A stretch of 64,000 nucleotides of DNA from Marsupella aquatica. Taxonomy: Eukaryota; Marchantiophyta. Under the pieces are notes generated by a model that worked only from the letters and a program-made list of their open reading frames with translations, did no database searches and was not told where the DNA came from. Location: NCBI GenBank assembly GCA_973895155.1, contig OZ316897.1, forward strand, positions 1,426,001 through 1,490,000, read 5' to 3'. The translations under genes were made by a program, and so were the position numbers. This document shows positions 10,112 through 19,949 of the stretch, piece after piece; position 1 is the stretch's first letter; each line of letters opens with the position of its first letter.

Positions 10112-13100
10112 TCACATCCCAGTGATGATGCAACCGCCGCCAAAAGAGAGGCAACCCCTACGTCTCTCATCAATCCAGGTTTTGGCCCTAAGAAGTCTGG
10201 TGCATTTCCTACCCGGAAGAGAACGGCGACTAACCGCATACAGATTCTCAGCCGCCTCAGTAAGAACCAGGCCCAAATCAAATGAGCGTCTGCCATGTAA
10301 ATGGAACATATGTGTGTTCCGCCCCATCCAAAGTCGCCATAGAATCTGATGCAAAACAAAAAGTTGTGCAACTTGTTTCTCATCTTTCCCACAAGCAGCC
10401 TCCAGCAAGACATTCAGACCTTGTCCGAATGGCATACCCAATCCACTAAGAAAGGCCTGACATATGCTCCAGCTTCTAACTGCATGTGTACATCTGAAAA
10501 AAATATGGGGAATAGTCTCCAATACCCCGCAGCAAAGTTTGCAGTCTCCATTGCTTACATCGATTCTGAGCGCACGCTCTCCAGAGAAAAGACCCCCTAC
10601 AATAATCCTCCATATAAAGGTCTTGCCTCTGACTGGCAAATCAGAGCTCCATAGCTTGGTCCATCCCACATTCCAAACCAGCTCCGGTTGGGAGAGAGAC
10701 CAAATCCTGTTCAGCCTCTCATGAGTAGAGGTTTTGGGTCTCAAAAAATCATATACTCGACAGTTCTCAATCCTGAAGTTCCTCAGACCAACTCCCGCAT
10801 TGTCACTCCAGCGCCATTGCTTGGCATACAGGAAGTATTCAGTACAACAGAAATCTGTGCTCCACAGACGCTCCAAGAACGACCTGGCCAACAGCCGATG
10901 CTCAGCCGAAATACTTCGAATGTTGTGCCATCTCAAAGGAAGGTCCTTCCAGCATCCGTCCTCCGTCGACCATCCATCCCCAACAGTCCTCATTCCCAGT
11001 CTGCCACAAATCGCAGCAATAGTCGTAATTGTCGCATTGGGCAGCGAATTGAAGCCAACCATGCATCTAAGAGTGTCAGAGATGCTCCACCTCGCTGGCG
11101 GTCCCATTCGTCCAGGTTCAAATGAAAGATGAGCCCTAACCAGTTCCCAACTCTTCCACAAACCTGTCGTGTAAGGTAGACCACTAAATGAACGAGGTGA
11201 ACAGAGTAAGAGCTGGTCTTGGAAGGAATAGGCATTTCTTCTAATAACCTTATAGTTCATCCATCCCATCAACGATAAGTTTGCTGCCAACATCCGAGAC
11301 CATTCCAGCTCCGGGAAGTTAAGTGCCTTAGTGAACCATTGTGAAAGAAGAGCATCAGAGTGGCTGCAAAAATCCCTGAATCCAAGTCCACCCTCCACCC
11401 TTGGACGTGCCATCCTATCCCAAGCCACCAGAGGAATTTTCTTGCCTCCAACCGCATTGTAACCCCATAAAAAGTCTCTGCTGAGAGCAATTACCTTCTT
11501 TGCTAATCCAGCAAAGGCTTTGCAGTACATAACATGATAAATAGGGATAGCAAGCAAGACTTGCTTCACAAGCAGGGAACGTCCGGTGAAAGAGAGTAAT
11601 TTGTTTGACCATGCTGACAGCCTAGACCTGATCTTGTCGAGGCAGAACTTGTGGAGTTGCTCCGTAAGCAGCCCCACGCCCAATGGAGCACCAAGGTACT
11701 TCTGAATCTCCCCTCTCCCGCTAATAAGGCAACCTGTTTTTCTTAGCCACTCTGGTACAATCTCCATAGCCAAGGGAATCACCACTGATTTCTCCAAATT
11801 CAGCTTCGCACCGGTGGCTGTCTCATAGCATTCCAGGGCAGTTTTTGTATCCTCAAAATCCTGTTCTGTAGCCGGGATAAACATCCCCATGTCATCCGCA
11901 AAGAGTCTATAGCAGATCTTGAAATCCTCCGTAATCTGCAAACCATTTAATCGTCCTCCTTCCATCTCCGCAGCAAGAAAATCCATGAGTGGCTGAGTGG
12001 AAATCACAAACAGCAGCGGCGACAGGGGGCAGCCCTGTCGAACACCACGCTTCAGCTCAAAGGAGTTAGAGAGGAAGCCATTCACCAGAGCACGAGAAGA
12101 AGCCTGTGCCGACAACGCTTTTACTAGCATAATAAATCGTCCACTAATCCCTAACAAGTGCATGCAATCCCAAATGTACTCATGACAAACTTTGTCAAAC
12201 GCCTTTTCAAAATCAAGCTTCAGGAACAAGGCTTCTCTCTTCCGGTTGTGCACCCAATCACATGTAAGCCAAGCAAGAGAGATGTTCTCCAGAATATGTC
12301 GCCCCAGGATAAATCCAGTCTGTTGGGGGCTAATGATCCTGTTAAGAATAGGTTTCAACCGCAGCGCAAGGATCTTTGCAATCAGCTTGTAAATCGTGTT
12401 TAACATGGTTAATGGTCTCCAATCTTTTAAAAAGCGCTTATCAGGTTTCTTAGGTATAAATTTAATTATCCCCTCACAAATTCCAGCATCTAGAGCCCCA
12501 GAAAGCCAATATTCCTGAATCATATCCACCAGGTCTTGTCCCAGAAATCCCCAACAAGCTCTGTAGACCTCAGCAGTCAATCCATCTGGGCCAGGGGATT
12601 TGTCATTCGGTAGTAGCCACAACACATCCTTTATCTCTTGGTAGGTTGGTAGCCTGTCCATCTGAAGGATCTCCTCTCCAGAAAGCGCAAATTGAGTATT
12701 CCTCAGCAATCTTGCTCTGGCAGCTCTCCTCACCGCCGTCTCGTCCACTGTAGAGGCAGCAGGTGAGTACAGGTTCACACAAAAATCTTCAACTTCTTTA
12801 AGGATTAACCGGGGGTCCGAGATAGATCTACCGTCCCTCCCGATCAGAGAAGTCATCGCTTCACGAGATCGCTTAGCTTTCACAGTGGCAAAGAAGAATT
12901 TAGTCGATTCATCTCCCTCACCTAACCACTTTATTCTGGCTAGCCTGCGACCCCTGTGAGCTTCCTCTATCTCCGTTGCATGTAGAGTATCTTCTGCCTC
13001 CATATAATCTGCAATATCAACTTCTGAGTGAGCTTCTAAAATGGCCAACTTGAGCGAACGAAGTCGTGCCCGAAGAAAAGCCATCTCCACCTCCGCCGTC

Positions 13101-14038
13101 CTTGGTTTGGCTTGAATAGTTTTGTATGTGTGGCGCATTTTCCAGCTCCCATTTCGAAAACTTCTGAGAGGCTCTACACAGTCCCCACGTCCCTCCACCC
13201 AGGCCTCTTCAAGCAGTAGCAAATCCTCTCTGCACCGCAAAAGCGCCGGGTTTGCCATAAACAGTCTCACTTTCCCTTTCTCATTCATCTCTTCTTCCCC
13301 TGCAAGCTTAACACTTAGTAACACAGGGTCGTGATCCGACAGCGCAGAACCTCCCTCATGTAGAAGCTCCACTACCTCATTCAACCACCATCCCATTTCA
13401 CTTAAGTAGAACCTGTCGAGCCTAGATTGTACTATCTCCCCATTCTTGTTTCTTCTCCACGTGAAAGGAGGGCCCACTGCACCACCTATGATCTCCCAAG
13501 CATCGATCAAATTGAATCTCATTTTAAAGAATCTCCAGAATTCCGCCTCCCTTCCTCGAATCAATGGTGAATTGCCCGTGGAGTCAGTTCTGCGTTCCGT
13601 CATGTTAAAATCACCACATACAATCCAGTCATTATGAGGGAGCAAAGTTTTCAGGTCATTCCAAAGTAGAGCCCTTAATCGTGCAGAGTTGGGGGCGTAG
13701 ATACTAGCAATCCCAAAACTCCCGGATCCCGCCTCCACCTCCACCCATACCGCCCTGCCCAAGTCCAACACCCCCATTCGCACCACCTTCAGCTCTGGGT
13801 GTACCAGTAGCGCGGTTCCACCCCGTCCATCGTCTGGTGCTGCAGAGAAATGCTGATACGTAGGAAGAATTGCCCTGAGAGCCATGTCGAGTCGAAATTG
13901 ATCCCCTTTCACTTCTTGTAATGCTAGAATTCCAAGGGGAGTCTTCAGCGATCTCACCCAATTTTTAACCACATGTTTACGATTTGGCTCACACAGGCCG
14001 CAGACATTCCACGATGCTAATCTTAAAGTGCCTTCCAT
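10112..14038 (-). CDS. LINE ORF2: endonuclease and reverse transcriptase
   Basis: This 1,308-residue ORF makes the nicking and copying enzyme of the LINE. The N-terminal 230 residues form an apurinic-type endonuclease (WNVCGL, LQEVKGDQ, CGDFNMTE and the SDHDP end motif). The reverse transcriptase lies at about residues 480-760, with PGPDGLTAEVY, FDKVCHEY, RGVRQGCPLSP and the catalytic FADDMGMF. A zf-RVT-like Cys/His region is near residues 1130-1215 (the CKLC and H...C pairs). I see no RNase H domain at the C-terminus. No stop or frameshift was found. Confidence 0.93.
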   Translation of the reverse strand: MEGTLRLASWNVCGLCEPNRKHVVKNWVRSLKTPLGILALQEVKGDQFRLDMALRAILPTYQHFSAAPDDGRGGTALLVHPELKVVRMGVLDLGRAVWVEVEAGSGSFGIASIYAPNSARLRALLWNDLKTLLPHNDWIVCGDFNMTERRTDSTGNSPLIRGREAEFWRFFKMRFNLIDAWEIIGGAVGPPFTWRRNKNGEIVQSRLDRFYLSEMGWWLNEVVELLHEGGSALSDHDPVLLSVKLAGEEEMNEKGKVRLFMANPALLRCREDLLLLEEAWVEGRGDCVEPLRSFRNGSWKMRHTYKTIQAKPRTAEVEMAFLRARLRSLKLAILEAHSEVDIADYMEAEDTLHATEIEEAHRGRRLARIKWLGEGDESTKFFFATVKAKRSREAMTSLIGRDGRSISDPRLILKEVEDFCVNLYSPAASTVDETAVRRAARARLLRNTQFALSGEEILQMDRLPTYQEIKDVLWLLPNDKSPGPDGLTAEVYRACWGFLGQDLVDMIQEYWLSGALDAGICEGIIKFIPKKPDKRFLKDWRPLTMLNTIYKLIAKILALRLKPILNRIISPQQTGFILGRHILENISLAWLTCDWVHNRKREALFLKLDFEKAFDKVCHEYIWDCMHLLGISGRFIMLVKALSAQASSRALVNGFLSNSFELKRGVRQGCPLSPLLFVISTQPLMDFLAAEMEGGRLNGLQITEDFKICYRLFADDMGMFIPATEQDFEDTKTALECYETATGAKLNLEKSVVIPLAMEIVPEWLRKTGCLISGRGEIQKYLGAPLGVGLLTEQLHKFCLDKIRSRLSAWSNKLLSFTGRSLLVKQVLLAIPIYHVMYCKAFAGLAKKVIALSRDFLWGYNAVGGKKIPLVAWDRMARPRVEGGLGFRDFCSHSDALLSQWFTKALNFPELEWSRMLAANLSLMGWMNYKVIRRNAYSFQDQLLLCSPRSFSGLPYTTGLWKSWELVRAHLSFEPGRMGPPARWSISDTLRCMVGFNSLPNATITTIAAICGRLGMRTVGDGWSTEDGCWKDLPLRWHNIRSISAEHRLLARSFLERLWSTDFCCTEYFLYAKQWRWSDNAGVGLRNFRIENCRVYDFLRPKTSTHERLNRIWSLSQPELVWNVGWTKLWSSDLPVRGKTFIWRIIVGGLFSGERALRIDVSNGDCKLCCGVLETIPHIFFRCTHAVRSWSICQAFLSGLGMPFGQGLNVLLEAACGKDEKQVAQLFVLHQILWRLWMGRNTHMFHLHGRRSFDLGLVLTEAAENLYAVSRRSLPGRKCTRLLRAKTWIDERRRGCLSFGGGCIITGM

Positions 14039-14098
14039 CCTCCCACTCAGCCTTGCTTAATTCATGGCACAGCACCGCTCCCCTTGGTGACAAGGAGT

Positions 14099-16192
14099 TC
14101 ACAACCTATTTCTCCCTCCCGGAGACATCCCCGCTCCCAGGTGTCCCGTGGGTCCACTTATGTATCCACTTAAAGAGCGAGCAGGCGAGACTCTAACTCG
14201 CAAAATAGTCTCCATCTTCTCCCTACCACGCAGGGCAGACAATTGGCCCACCGTCTCCCCCTCGTTCGAACTCCGAGAAGGAATTCCCTCTCCCTCTGCA
14301 TCAGACATGAAACCACGTGAGAACCTTAGAGATCTTTGCTTCTTTGCTTCTCCTTTGGCTTTCTCAGTCTTATCATTAGGGGGGGTACGCAGCTCTTGCT
14401 TCCTAGCTCTGGCCTTGAATTTACTATGGGAGATATACGCTTCATACTCAGACATCTCAGCATCCGATTCCTCATGAAAGGAGAAGGTCTCGTCTCCTCC
14501 AGCACACAGATTGGAAGTAGGGGTACATCCTGCCATCCCGATCGGAGCCACAGTGAGGGAAAGAGCCGGCCCAAAGCAGGGCGCATTCGCGTCCAAAGGA
14601 GGGTCCCTGTCAAACTCATTCCTCAGCATATCAGATGGGTGATCCAATCTAATCATTTCAGACTGTAACGCAGCTATCTCCGTAGGGGGGCACAAGTCAC
14701 TTACACCCACATCCACGTTTGTAGTGATGCTCAAAGGGTCCTTGTCTACTTGCTGCACCGTGTCCTTGTCACGAGCCACTGTCTCTAAGGGCACAGGATT
14801 AAGCAATAACTCCACCTGCTCGCTATCATCTTCAACCGATACAGTCACCGGCCTTGGTGGGGGCACCTTAGCAGCACGAAACAACGCTCTAGCCTCAGTA
14901 TTAGCCTCTGCTCTTCGGATTTCCTCGGGGTCAGCCTCCGAGTGGCGCTCATCGTCCTTCTCTTCTGGTGGGTCAACTTCCTTATGAGTCTTATCTGCCG
15001 TCTCTAAATTCTCTTGGCAGTTGCGCGCCAGGTGTCCTCTTTGGTTGCACCTAAAGCAATGATAAGGAATGTTTTTAAATGTCACTGGTTGCCAGATTAC
15101 AATGTCAGCTCTGATTCGAATCCTTACACTAGCCGGTACTTCCCGATCCATATCCCAGAGGATACAAGCTTGGTCGTGGGGGTACGAGCTAAATTCATTT
15201 CCCTGAATGTAATATAGAAGGGTGCCCAGCGAGCTCGCGATTCTTCTTCTACATCCTTCTAAGGCAAGGTCTCGAAAGGGAATCTCGATCCAAACAGGAA
15301 GCTTAGTGAAGCTCTCACACTTCACATCGAATGTAGGATCCCAAGGGAAGGTGTAGACAAAGCGACGCTCCATAAACCAAGGCGCAAAGCTGAGCGCCAG
15401 GTCCCTGTGATCAGGGTTCTCAAACACAACCATGTAAAAATTCTTCCCGACAAATTTGACTTGTAAAATAGGCCAGTTCCCCTGACTCATCATCATGTCC
15501 TCCACCCAGGCCCTGAATTCTGAAAGGAGAGGCGTTCTACCCGTGAAATAGCAAATCAGAGCACAATTGTATAGTTGTCTCACATTTCTTGCAGCCTCTG
15601 GAAAATTCCATTCTACATCCGCGTATAACTTCTTATCAAGATTGCCCTTCGATCTGAGGGCAATGTTTCGTAGGATTCTAATACATTCTTCTGATTCATC
15701 CTCCTCAGGAGCAAACTTCTTCACTCCAGCATCATCTCTTGGCCGCTCCCTATCCTCCAGTGTCTCCCCCGCTCCAGCATCACAGCTATTCCGCCCAGTG
15801 TCCAAGTCCGTCCGAGTTCCCCCCAGCCCATTCACGGTACTTGGTAAGTCAATGTCCATCCCTGAGTAAGATCCAGATTGCGCCCCCGTACGAATCCCTC
15901 CACCTCCCTTATCATTGTGCCGGATAGCTGCAATGCCAATCAAGGAAGTGCCTCTCAGGTCATTTCCTACTGAACGCGCATCTTGCGCTGAGAAGATCCT
16001 CTCAGACTCCCTGTTTTCCCCCTGCAGATCAGTCGCGCACCCATTCACAGCTCCATTAGCCGTTCCGTTCCCATTGCCATCGCTAATTGTCTCCGGGAGA
16101 GCCATAGTCACACGGGCAGCACGACTTCCCTCAGGGCGGCCTCCCCTGGCATTCCTCCGTCCCGAAGGTCCATAGTAATCAATGTCTCCCAT
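14099..16192 (-). CDS. LINE ORF1: DUF4283-type RNA-binding protein with zinc knuckle
   Basis: This 697-residue protein lies 60 nt upstream of ORF2 on the same strand. An Arg/Gly-rich N-terminus is followed by a DUF4283-like region at about residues 175-375 and a CX2CX4HX4C knuckle (CFRCNQRGHLARNC) near residue 395. The tail is acidic and low-complexity. In plant L1 elements this protein binds the element RNA. The start ATG at 16190-16192 opens the longest frame. No disabling change is visible. Confidence 0.88.
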   Translation of the reverse strand: MGDIDYYGPSGRRNARGGRPEGSRAARVTMALPETISDGNGNGTANGAVNGCATDLQGENRESERIFSAQDARSVGNDLRGTSLIGIAAIRHNDKGGGGIRTGAQSGSYSGMDIDLPSTVNGLGGTRTDLDTGRNSCDAGAGETLEDRERPRDDAGVKKFAPEEDESEECIRILRNIALRSKGNLDKKLYADVEWNFPEAARNVRQLYNCALICYFTGRTPLLSEFRAWVEDMMMSQGNWPILQVKFVGKNFYMVVFENPDHRDLALSFAPWFMERRFVYTFPWDPTFDVKCESFTKLPVWIEIPFRDLALEGCRRRIASSLGTLLYYIQGNEFSSYPHDQACILWDMDREVPASVRIRIRADIVIWQPVTFKNIPYHCFRCNQRGHLARNCQENLETADKTHKEVDPPEEKDDERHSEADPEEIRRAEANTEARALFRAAKVPPPRPVTVSVEDDSEQVELLLNPVPLETVARDKDTVQQVDKDPLSITTNVDVGVSDLCPPTEIAALQSEMIRLDHPSDMLRNEFDRDPPLDANAPCFGPALSLTVAPIGMAGCTPTSNLCAGGDETFSFHEESDAEMSEYEAYISHSKFKARARKQELRTPPNDKTEKAKGEAKKQRSLRFSRGFMSDAEGEGIPSRSSNEGETVGQLSALRGREKMETILRVRVSPARSLSGYISGPTGHLGAGMSPGGRNRL

Positions 16193-16618
16193 CGTCGCTC
16201 AACCGAAGAATGAACCAACAATAAGAAAAACAGCTAGTGCCTTCCCGAGCTTACCTGTTTCAGTCGTAATAAATTTCCACCTTCACTCCATCTCAATTCT
16301 GATCTTTTGGAACGACAGCAACGCCCAAAAGGTATACTCCTCCGTGGTCCCAGTCCTCCCGCGTCCACAAACAAGTACGCCCTCCTTTCCTCCGTTGAGT
16401 TAGACGGCCCTCACTTTAGCTAGCCAGTTCACTTCTTTGATTAGGCTCCCGGCTCCGTCTTCCGGCCACAATCCACCACTCGCCCCTTCCATTTGCCGCC
16501 GCCAAGCAAAATAGGACAAGGCCACTACCATTCCACTAATTCAGTCGAATTCCTTCCGCAGCTCGCCTCCAGTCCCAAATACGTAAATGCCAATCCCCTC
16601 CATACAGACAATCTTACT

Positions 16619-16670
16619 TTCGGTTGGTGGCAGTCACGATGTACTTCGGTTGGTGGCAGTCACGATGTAC
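16619..16670 (-). repeat. Exact 26-bp direct duplication in the LINE 5' UTR
   Basis: A 26-bp unit containing GGTTGGTGGCAGTCACGATG is present twice, back to back, at 16619-16644 and 16645-16670. It lies about 430 bp upstream of ORF1, in the region expected to hold the internal promoter. Tandem monomers in 5' UTRs are known in some L1 families; a role here is only a guess. Confidence 0.8.
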
Positions 16671-17320
16671 TCGATCTGCTAGCTTTCCCAGATCAAACAA
16701 TTGGCCTCCCCTCTATTCTCAGTTAACGATTTCTCTCACCCAAATCTCAACGGCTTCCCCCGACAATAGAGAGGAAGAAAAGCAAACTCTTCCGCCAGCA
16801 TGCACAACCTCTCTCTTCCCACCCTGATTTTGTCGCGCACTGTAGCCACATTCCCCGACCAGCTTTAGACTAAAGTTTACGACTTTTCCACAGCGCTCTG
16901 CTTCAAATGTGCAATGTAGCACACCAGCCCAACCCGCTCAGCTTCCCCTCTGATGAATAACAATTTAGTATACTCCTAGCCTGCACACGAAGAAGAGGAA
17001 AAATCCTCCCGCAAGCCATCCACTTCCGTGCCCACTCCCTCCCGTGTCCGGTGACACAAGGTCCAACGCCCTTCTACCGCGCACAAACCTCGCACAAACC
17101 ACCCGAAAACCTAATAAAACTCACTAGCCGTCCCAAGCAATGCGATGACGATCGCAAGCAAGATTAGATTCATTCGCAGGAGGTGTCTCTCGTGTTCCAA
17201 ATTCTTCCCCCTCGGGAAGCATAGCCCACACTCGATCCAAGCCTGGGAGAATCCAAGCTCCCAAGAGCAAGCACAAGTCAAAGCCACCTTTGCACCCTCG
17301 AAGTTCCTCAGTTCAAATTC

Positions 17321-17336
17321 AGGAGGTATCTTTTTT
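17321..17336. repeat. Target-site duplication of the LINE, right copy
   Basis: This is identical to 9854-9869 over 16 bp. It marks the 5' end of the antisense LINE. Confidence 0.9.
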
Positions 17337-17570
17337 AGCATTAACTATGTAGTAATGAAGCCGGTAAATCCTACGTCATTCCGACTGTTGATTGGTAGGC
17401 CATGGCTATACCTAGCCAAGGTAATAGAGGATTGGGGTAAGAAGGAGTTCACTTTTGGGACCCCTTCTATCACGGTATCCTGGGATACCAAGGATGACCG
17501 CCGAAGAAGCATCAGGGAGGTAGACGGGTACGACAGTGGACTGGAATCAGCCGATGAGGTACGATGGTAG
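17337..17570 (+). CDS. pro: Retropepsin, C-terminal part
   Basis: This continues the protease after the LINE. The context RLLIGRPWLYLAKV is a late retropepsin motif, followed by a short acidic tail that ends at TAG 17568. The frame matches the N-terminal part at 9267-9869 if the LINE is removed. The linker to RT (17564-17860) is carried in two other frames, so one or two small indels have broken the link between protease and RT. Confidence 0.75.
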   Translation, partial: SINYVVMKPVNPTSFRLLIGRPWLYLAKVIEDWGKKEFTFGTPSITVSWDTKDDRRRSIREVDGYDSGLESADEVRW

Positions 17571-17763
17571 AATGCCTCGCTGACCAAACCGAAGAAAGTG
17601 TCTTTGGACCAGAGGTATCCCCCAGCGGACTATGGCAAGAACCTATGGAAGGTGACTTGGAGGATTGTGACGATGAAGCTAAGGACTGCTTTGCCATAGA
17701 GTCCACCTTTTTAGCTTCAATTCCGGAGGAAGCACAAGAGGTAAGCCAGTTGGAAACAACTAG

Positions 17764-18670
17764 GTGGGGAGCTATACCCGAGACGGTGGATTTTCCTCAG
17801 GCGTTGTGGCAGAGCCGACAAGATCCACAACGCCATCTATCATCGGCAAGGAGTTAAAAACCAAGGGATTGGCATACAAGCCGATTACAATGGCAGAACA
17901 AATCGAGGCCCTAGTAGAAGCCGGGAGAGCACAGCGGCCTGACCCTCAAGAGGAAGAGACGGATGAAATGCATAGACACAATCCCGAGCCGAGGCAGGAA
18001 GAAAAGCCGACTACCAATTCAAAACCAGATAGACCGGCAAGGGGACAATCTGGGGACACCAAGGAAGAAACCGACTCGGCTAGTACTGCCGAGATTCCAG
18101 TCTATGGAGGTATGAGACTGGAGAGGTTGGAGGCCGGGTTGGACCCAAATTTGAAGAAGCAGATTAATATGATCCAAGCACGGCAATACCGGAAGCTCAA
18201 CTTAGGAGAAGGAAGGGAACTGAACTTGGGGCGGGACCTAGCACCTGAGCTGGAGAAAGAGATCAGTGAATTACTAATTGAATTTCAAGATGTGTTCGCA
18301 TGGAGTCATCAAGATCTGAAAGGAGTAGACCCAAAACTGGGAGAACACCAAATTGATCTCATGTTAGGAGCCAAATCATTTCGACAACCGATTCGAAGGA
18401 TGAACCCTAAGTATTCCCTGATGGTCAAAACAGAAATTGACAAACTAGTGGAAGCCGGATTCATCACTCCAGTCCTGCATTCAGACTGGGTGTCTCCAAT
18501 TGTGATAGTTCCCAAGAAAACTGGACCCGATGGTAAACCCAAGATCCGGCTTTGTCAGGATTACAGGAAGCTGAATGAAGCAACGTTAAAAGACCATTTT
18601 CCTTTACCCTTTACTGATATGGTACTAGACATGGTAGCCAGTCATGATCTATATTCATTCATGGATATGG
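17764..18670 (+). CDS. pol: Reverse transcriptase, N-terminal part (frameshifted)
   Basis: This copies element RNA into DNA. After an acidic linker, the RT palm begins at about 18300. Motifs include AGFITPVLHSDWVSPIVIVP, the RLCQDYRKLNEAT region, the DHFPLPF block and YSFMDM. The frame is broken at about 18670, where two extra G bases follow ATGGATATG. Downstream motifs continue in the frame starting before 18762. The apparent reading frame to 18807 past this point is not native. Confidence 0.88.
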
Positions 18671-18671
18671 G

Positions 18672-19581
18672 TACTCTGGTTATAACCAAATCAGGATTAG
18701 GCAGGAGGACCAAATCAAGACAGCCTTCATCACGGAATGGGGGATCTATGTCTTCAATCATATGCCGTTTGGACTCTGTAACGCACCAGCTATGTTTCAA
18801 CGATTGATGGTGAACATTTTCCATGATTACTTGAGAAAGTTCATGCAAATCTTCATTGATGACTTTGCAATATTCGGGAAGGCATCGAAACATGCTAAAT
18901 ATCTAAGGAAGACCTTCATGAGATGCAGAGAGGTAGGTCTCAAGTTACACCCCGATAAATGTTTCTTTGGAGTAACAGAGGGGGTACTACTAGGTCACAA
19001 GGTATCAAAGAAAGGCATTGAAATTGAAAAAGGTAAGCTAGCAGTATGGCTAGATATCATGCAACCTAAGAACATAAAAGATGTAAGATCCTTCTTGGGG
19101 TGCATTGGTTATTATCGCCGCTTCATCAAGGATTTTGCCAAGCTAGCTTTACCATTAACCAACATGCTCAAGGCAGGTGCAGACTTCGAACCCACACCAG
19201 AACGAGTAACGGCAGTGGTGGAATTGAAGCAGATGTTAGTAGAGGCCCCAGTCATGATAGCACCAGACTGGAACAAGGATTTTCATGTCTTTGTAGATGT
19301 CTCAGGCTTCTGTATCGGCTCAGTACTAAGTCAGTTGGATGAGAAAGGGAGGGACCATCCCATATACTTTGCAAGCTGTCAGCTTGCCGATGCAGAACGG
19401 AACTACTCCACCACAGAAAGAGAAGCATTAGGAGTCATTTATTCATGTCAAAAGTTTAGGCATTATTTGCTAGGGTACAAGGTAATCTTTCATACCGATC
19501 ATGAAAGTTTGAAGTACCTAGTAAATAAGCCGGACCTTACAGGCAGGGTAGCAAGATGGATTTTGCTATTACAGGAGTTTG
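18672..19581 (+). CDS. pol: Reverse transcriptase C-terminal part and RNase H start
   Basis: This is the second RT frame after the 2-nt insertion. It holds MPFGLCNAPAMFQRLM, the catalytic FIDD (in IFIDDFAIFG), LGHKVSKKGIE and the thumb region. From about 19260 an RNase H domain follows (VFVDVSGFCIGSVLSQ, the TTEREAL block, HTDHESLKYL). It is cut by solo LTR2 after LLLQEF. Removing LTR2 and one GTTTG copy joins the frame to 23428 without change. Confidence 0.88.
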
Positions 19582-19949
19582 TGTGACATGGGTAACGTGT
19601 CACTTGACCAAACCCAGGTCGTAGATTAGGACTTATACGGTCATTAGGACCGTAGCCATAGCGTAGAATAGCACGTATAGCCGTCAAGTTGCCATTATGA
19701 TTAGATTAGGAGTAGGTTAAGATAACTGAATAATTACGAGTTCAGGAAAGGGATTATTATGCACGACCGAGGTACGGTGGCGGCAGCGGAGTAAAAATCA
19801 GTTAGAAGAATCACGCTTGGACCGAGGCGCCGACTTCAGCTCGTTATCAATGACCAAACGGCCTGACCTTCTCACGCTCGGGCTCATCCTGGCACCCCCA
19901 TAAGAGAGGAGCCGATGGCACTGCGGGCCATTCGCTCATATTTACCTTT

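Larger units (their letters stand above)
9870..17320 (-). mobile_element. L1-type LINE, full length and apparently intact, inserted in protease
   Basis: A non-LTR retrotransposon of about 7.45 kb lies antisense to the Gypsy host. On the minus strand it has a 5' UTR of about 1.1 kb (17320-16193), ORF1 (697 aa), a 60-nt spacer and ORF2 (1,308 aa), then a 3' UTR of about 240 bp. Both ORFs are open from end to end. It is bracketed by an exact 16-bp duplication. A distinct poly(A) tail is not seen beyond the six bases shared with the duplication. It is the best candidate for a recently active element in the window. Confidence 0.93.

Noticed and set aside
10066-11235. Short plus-strand ORFs within the LINE
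   Set aside because: They are antisense shadows of the intact LINE ORF2.
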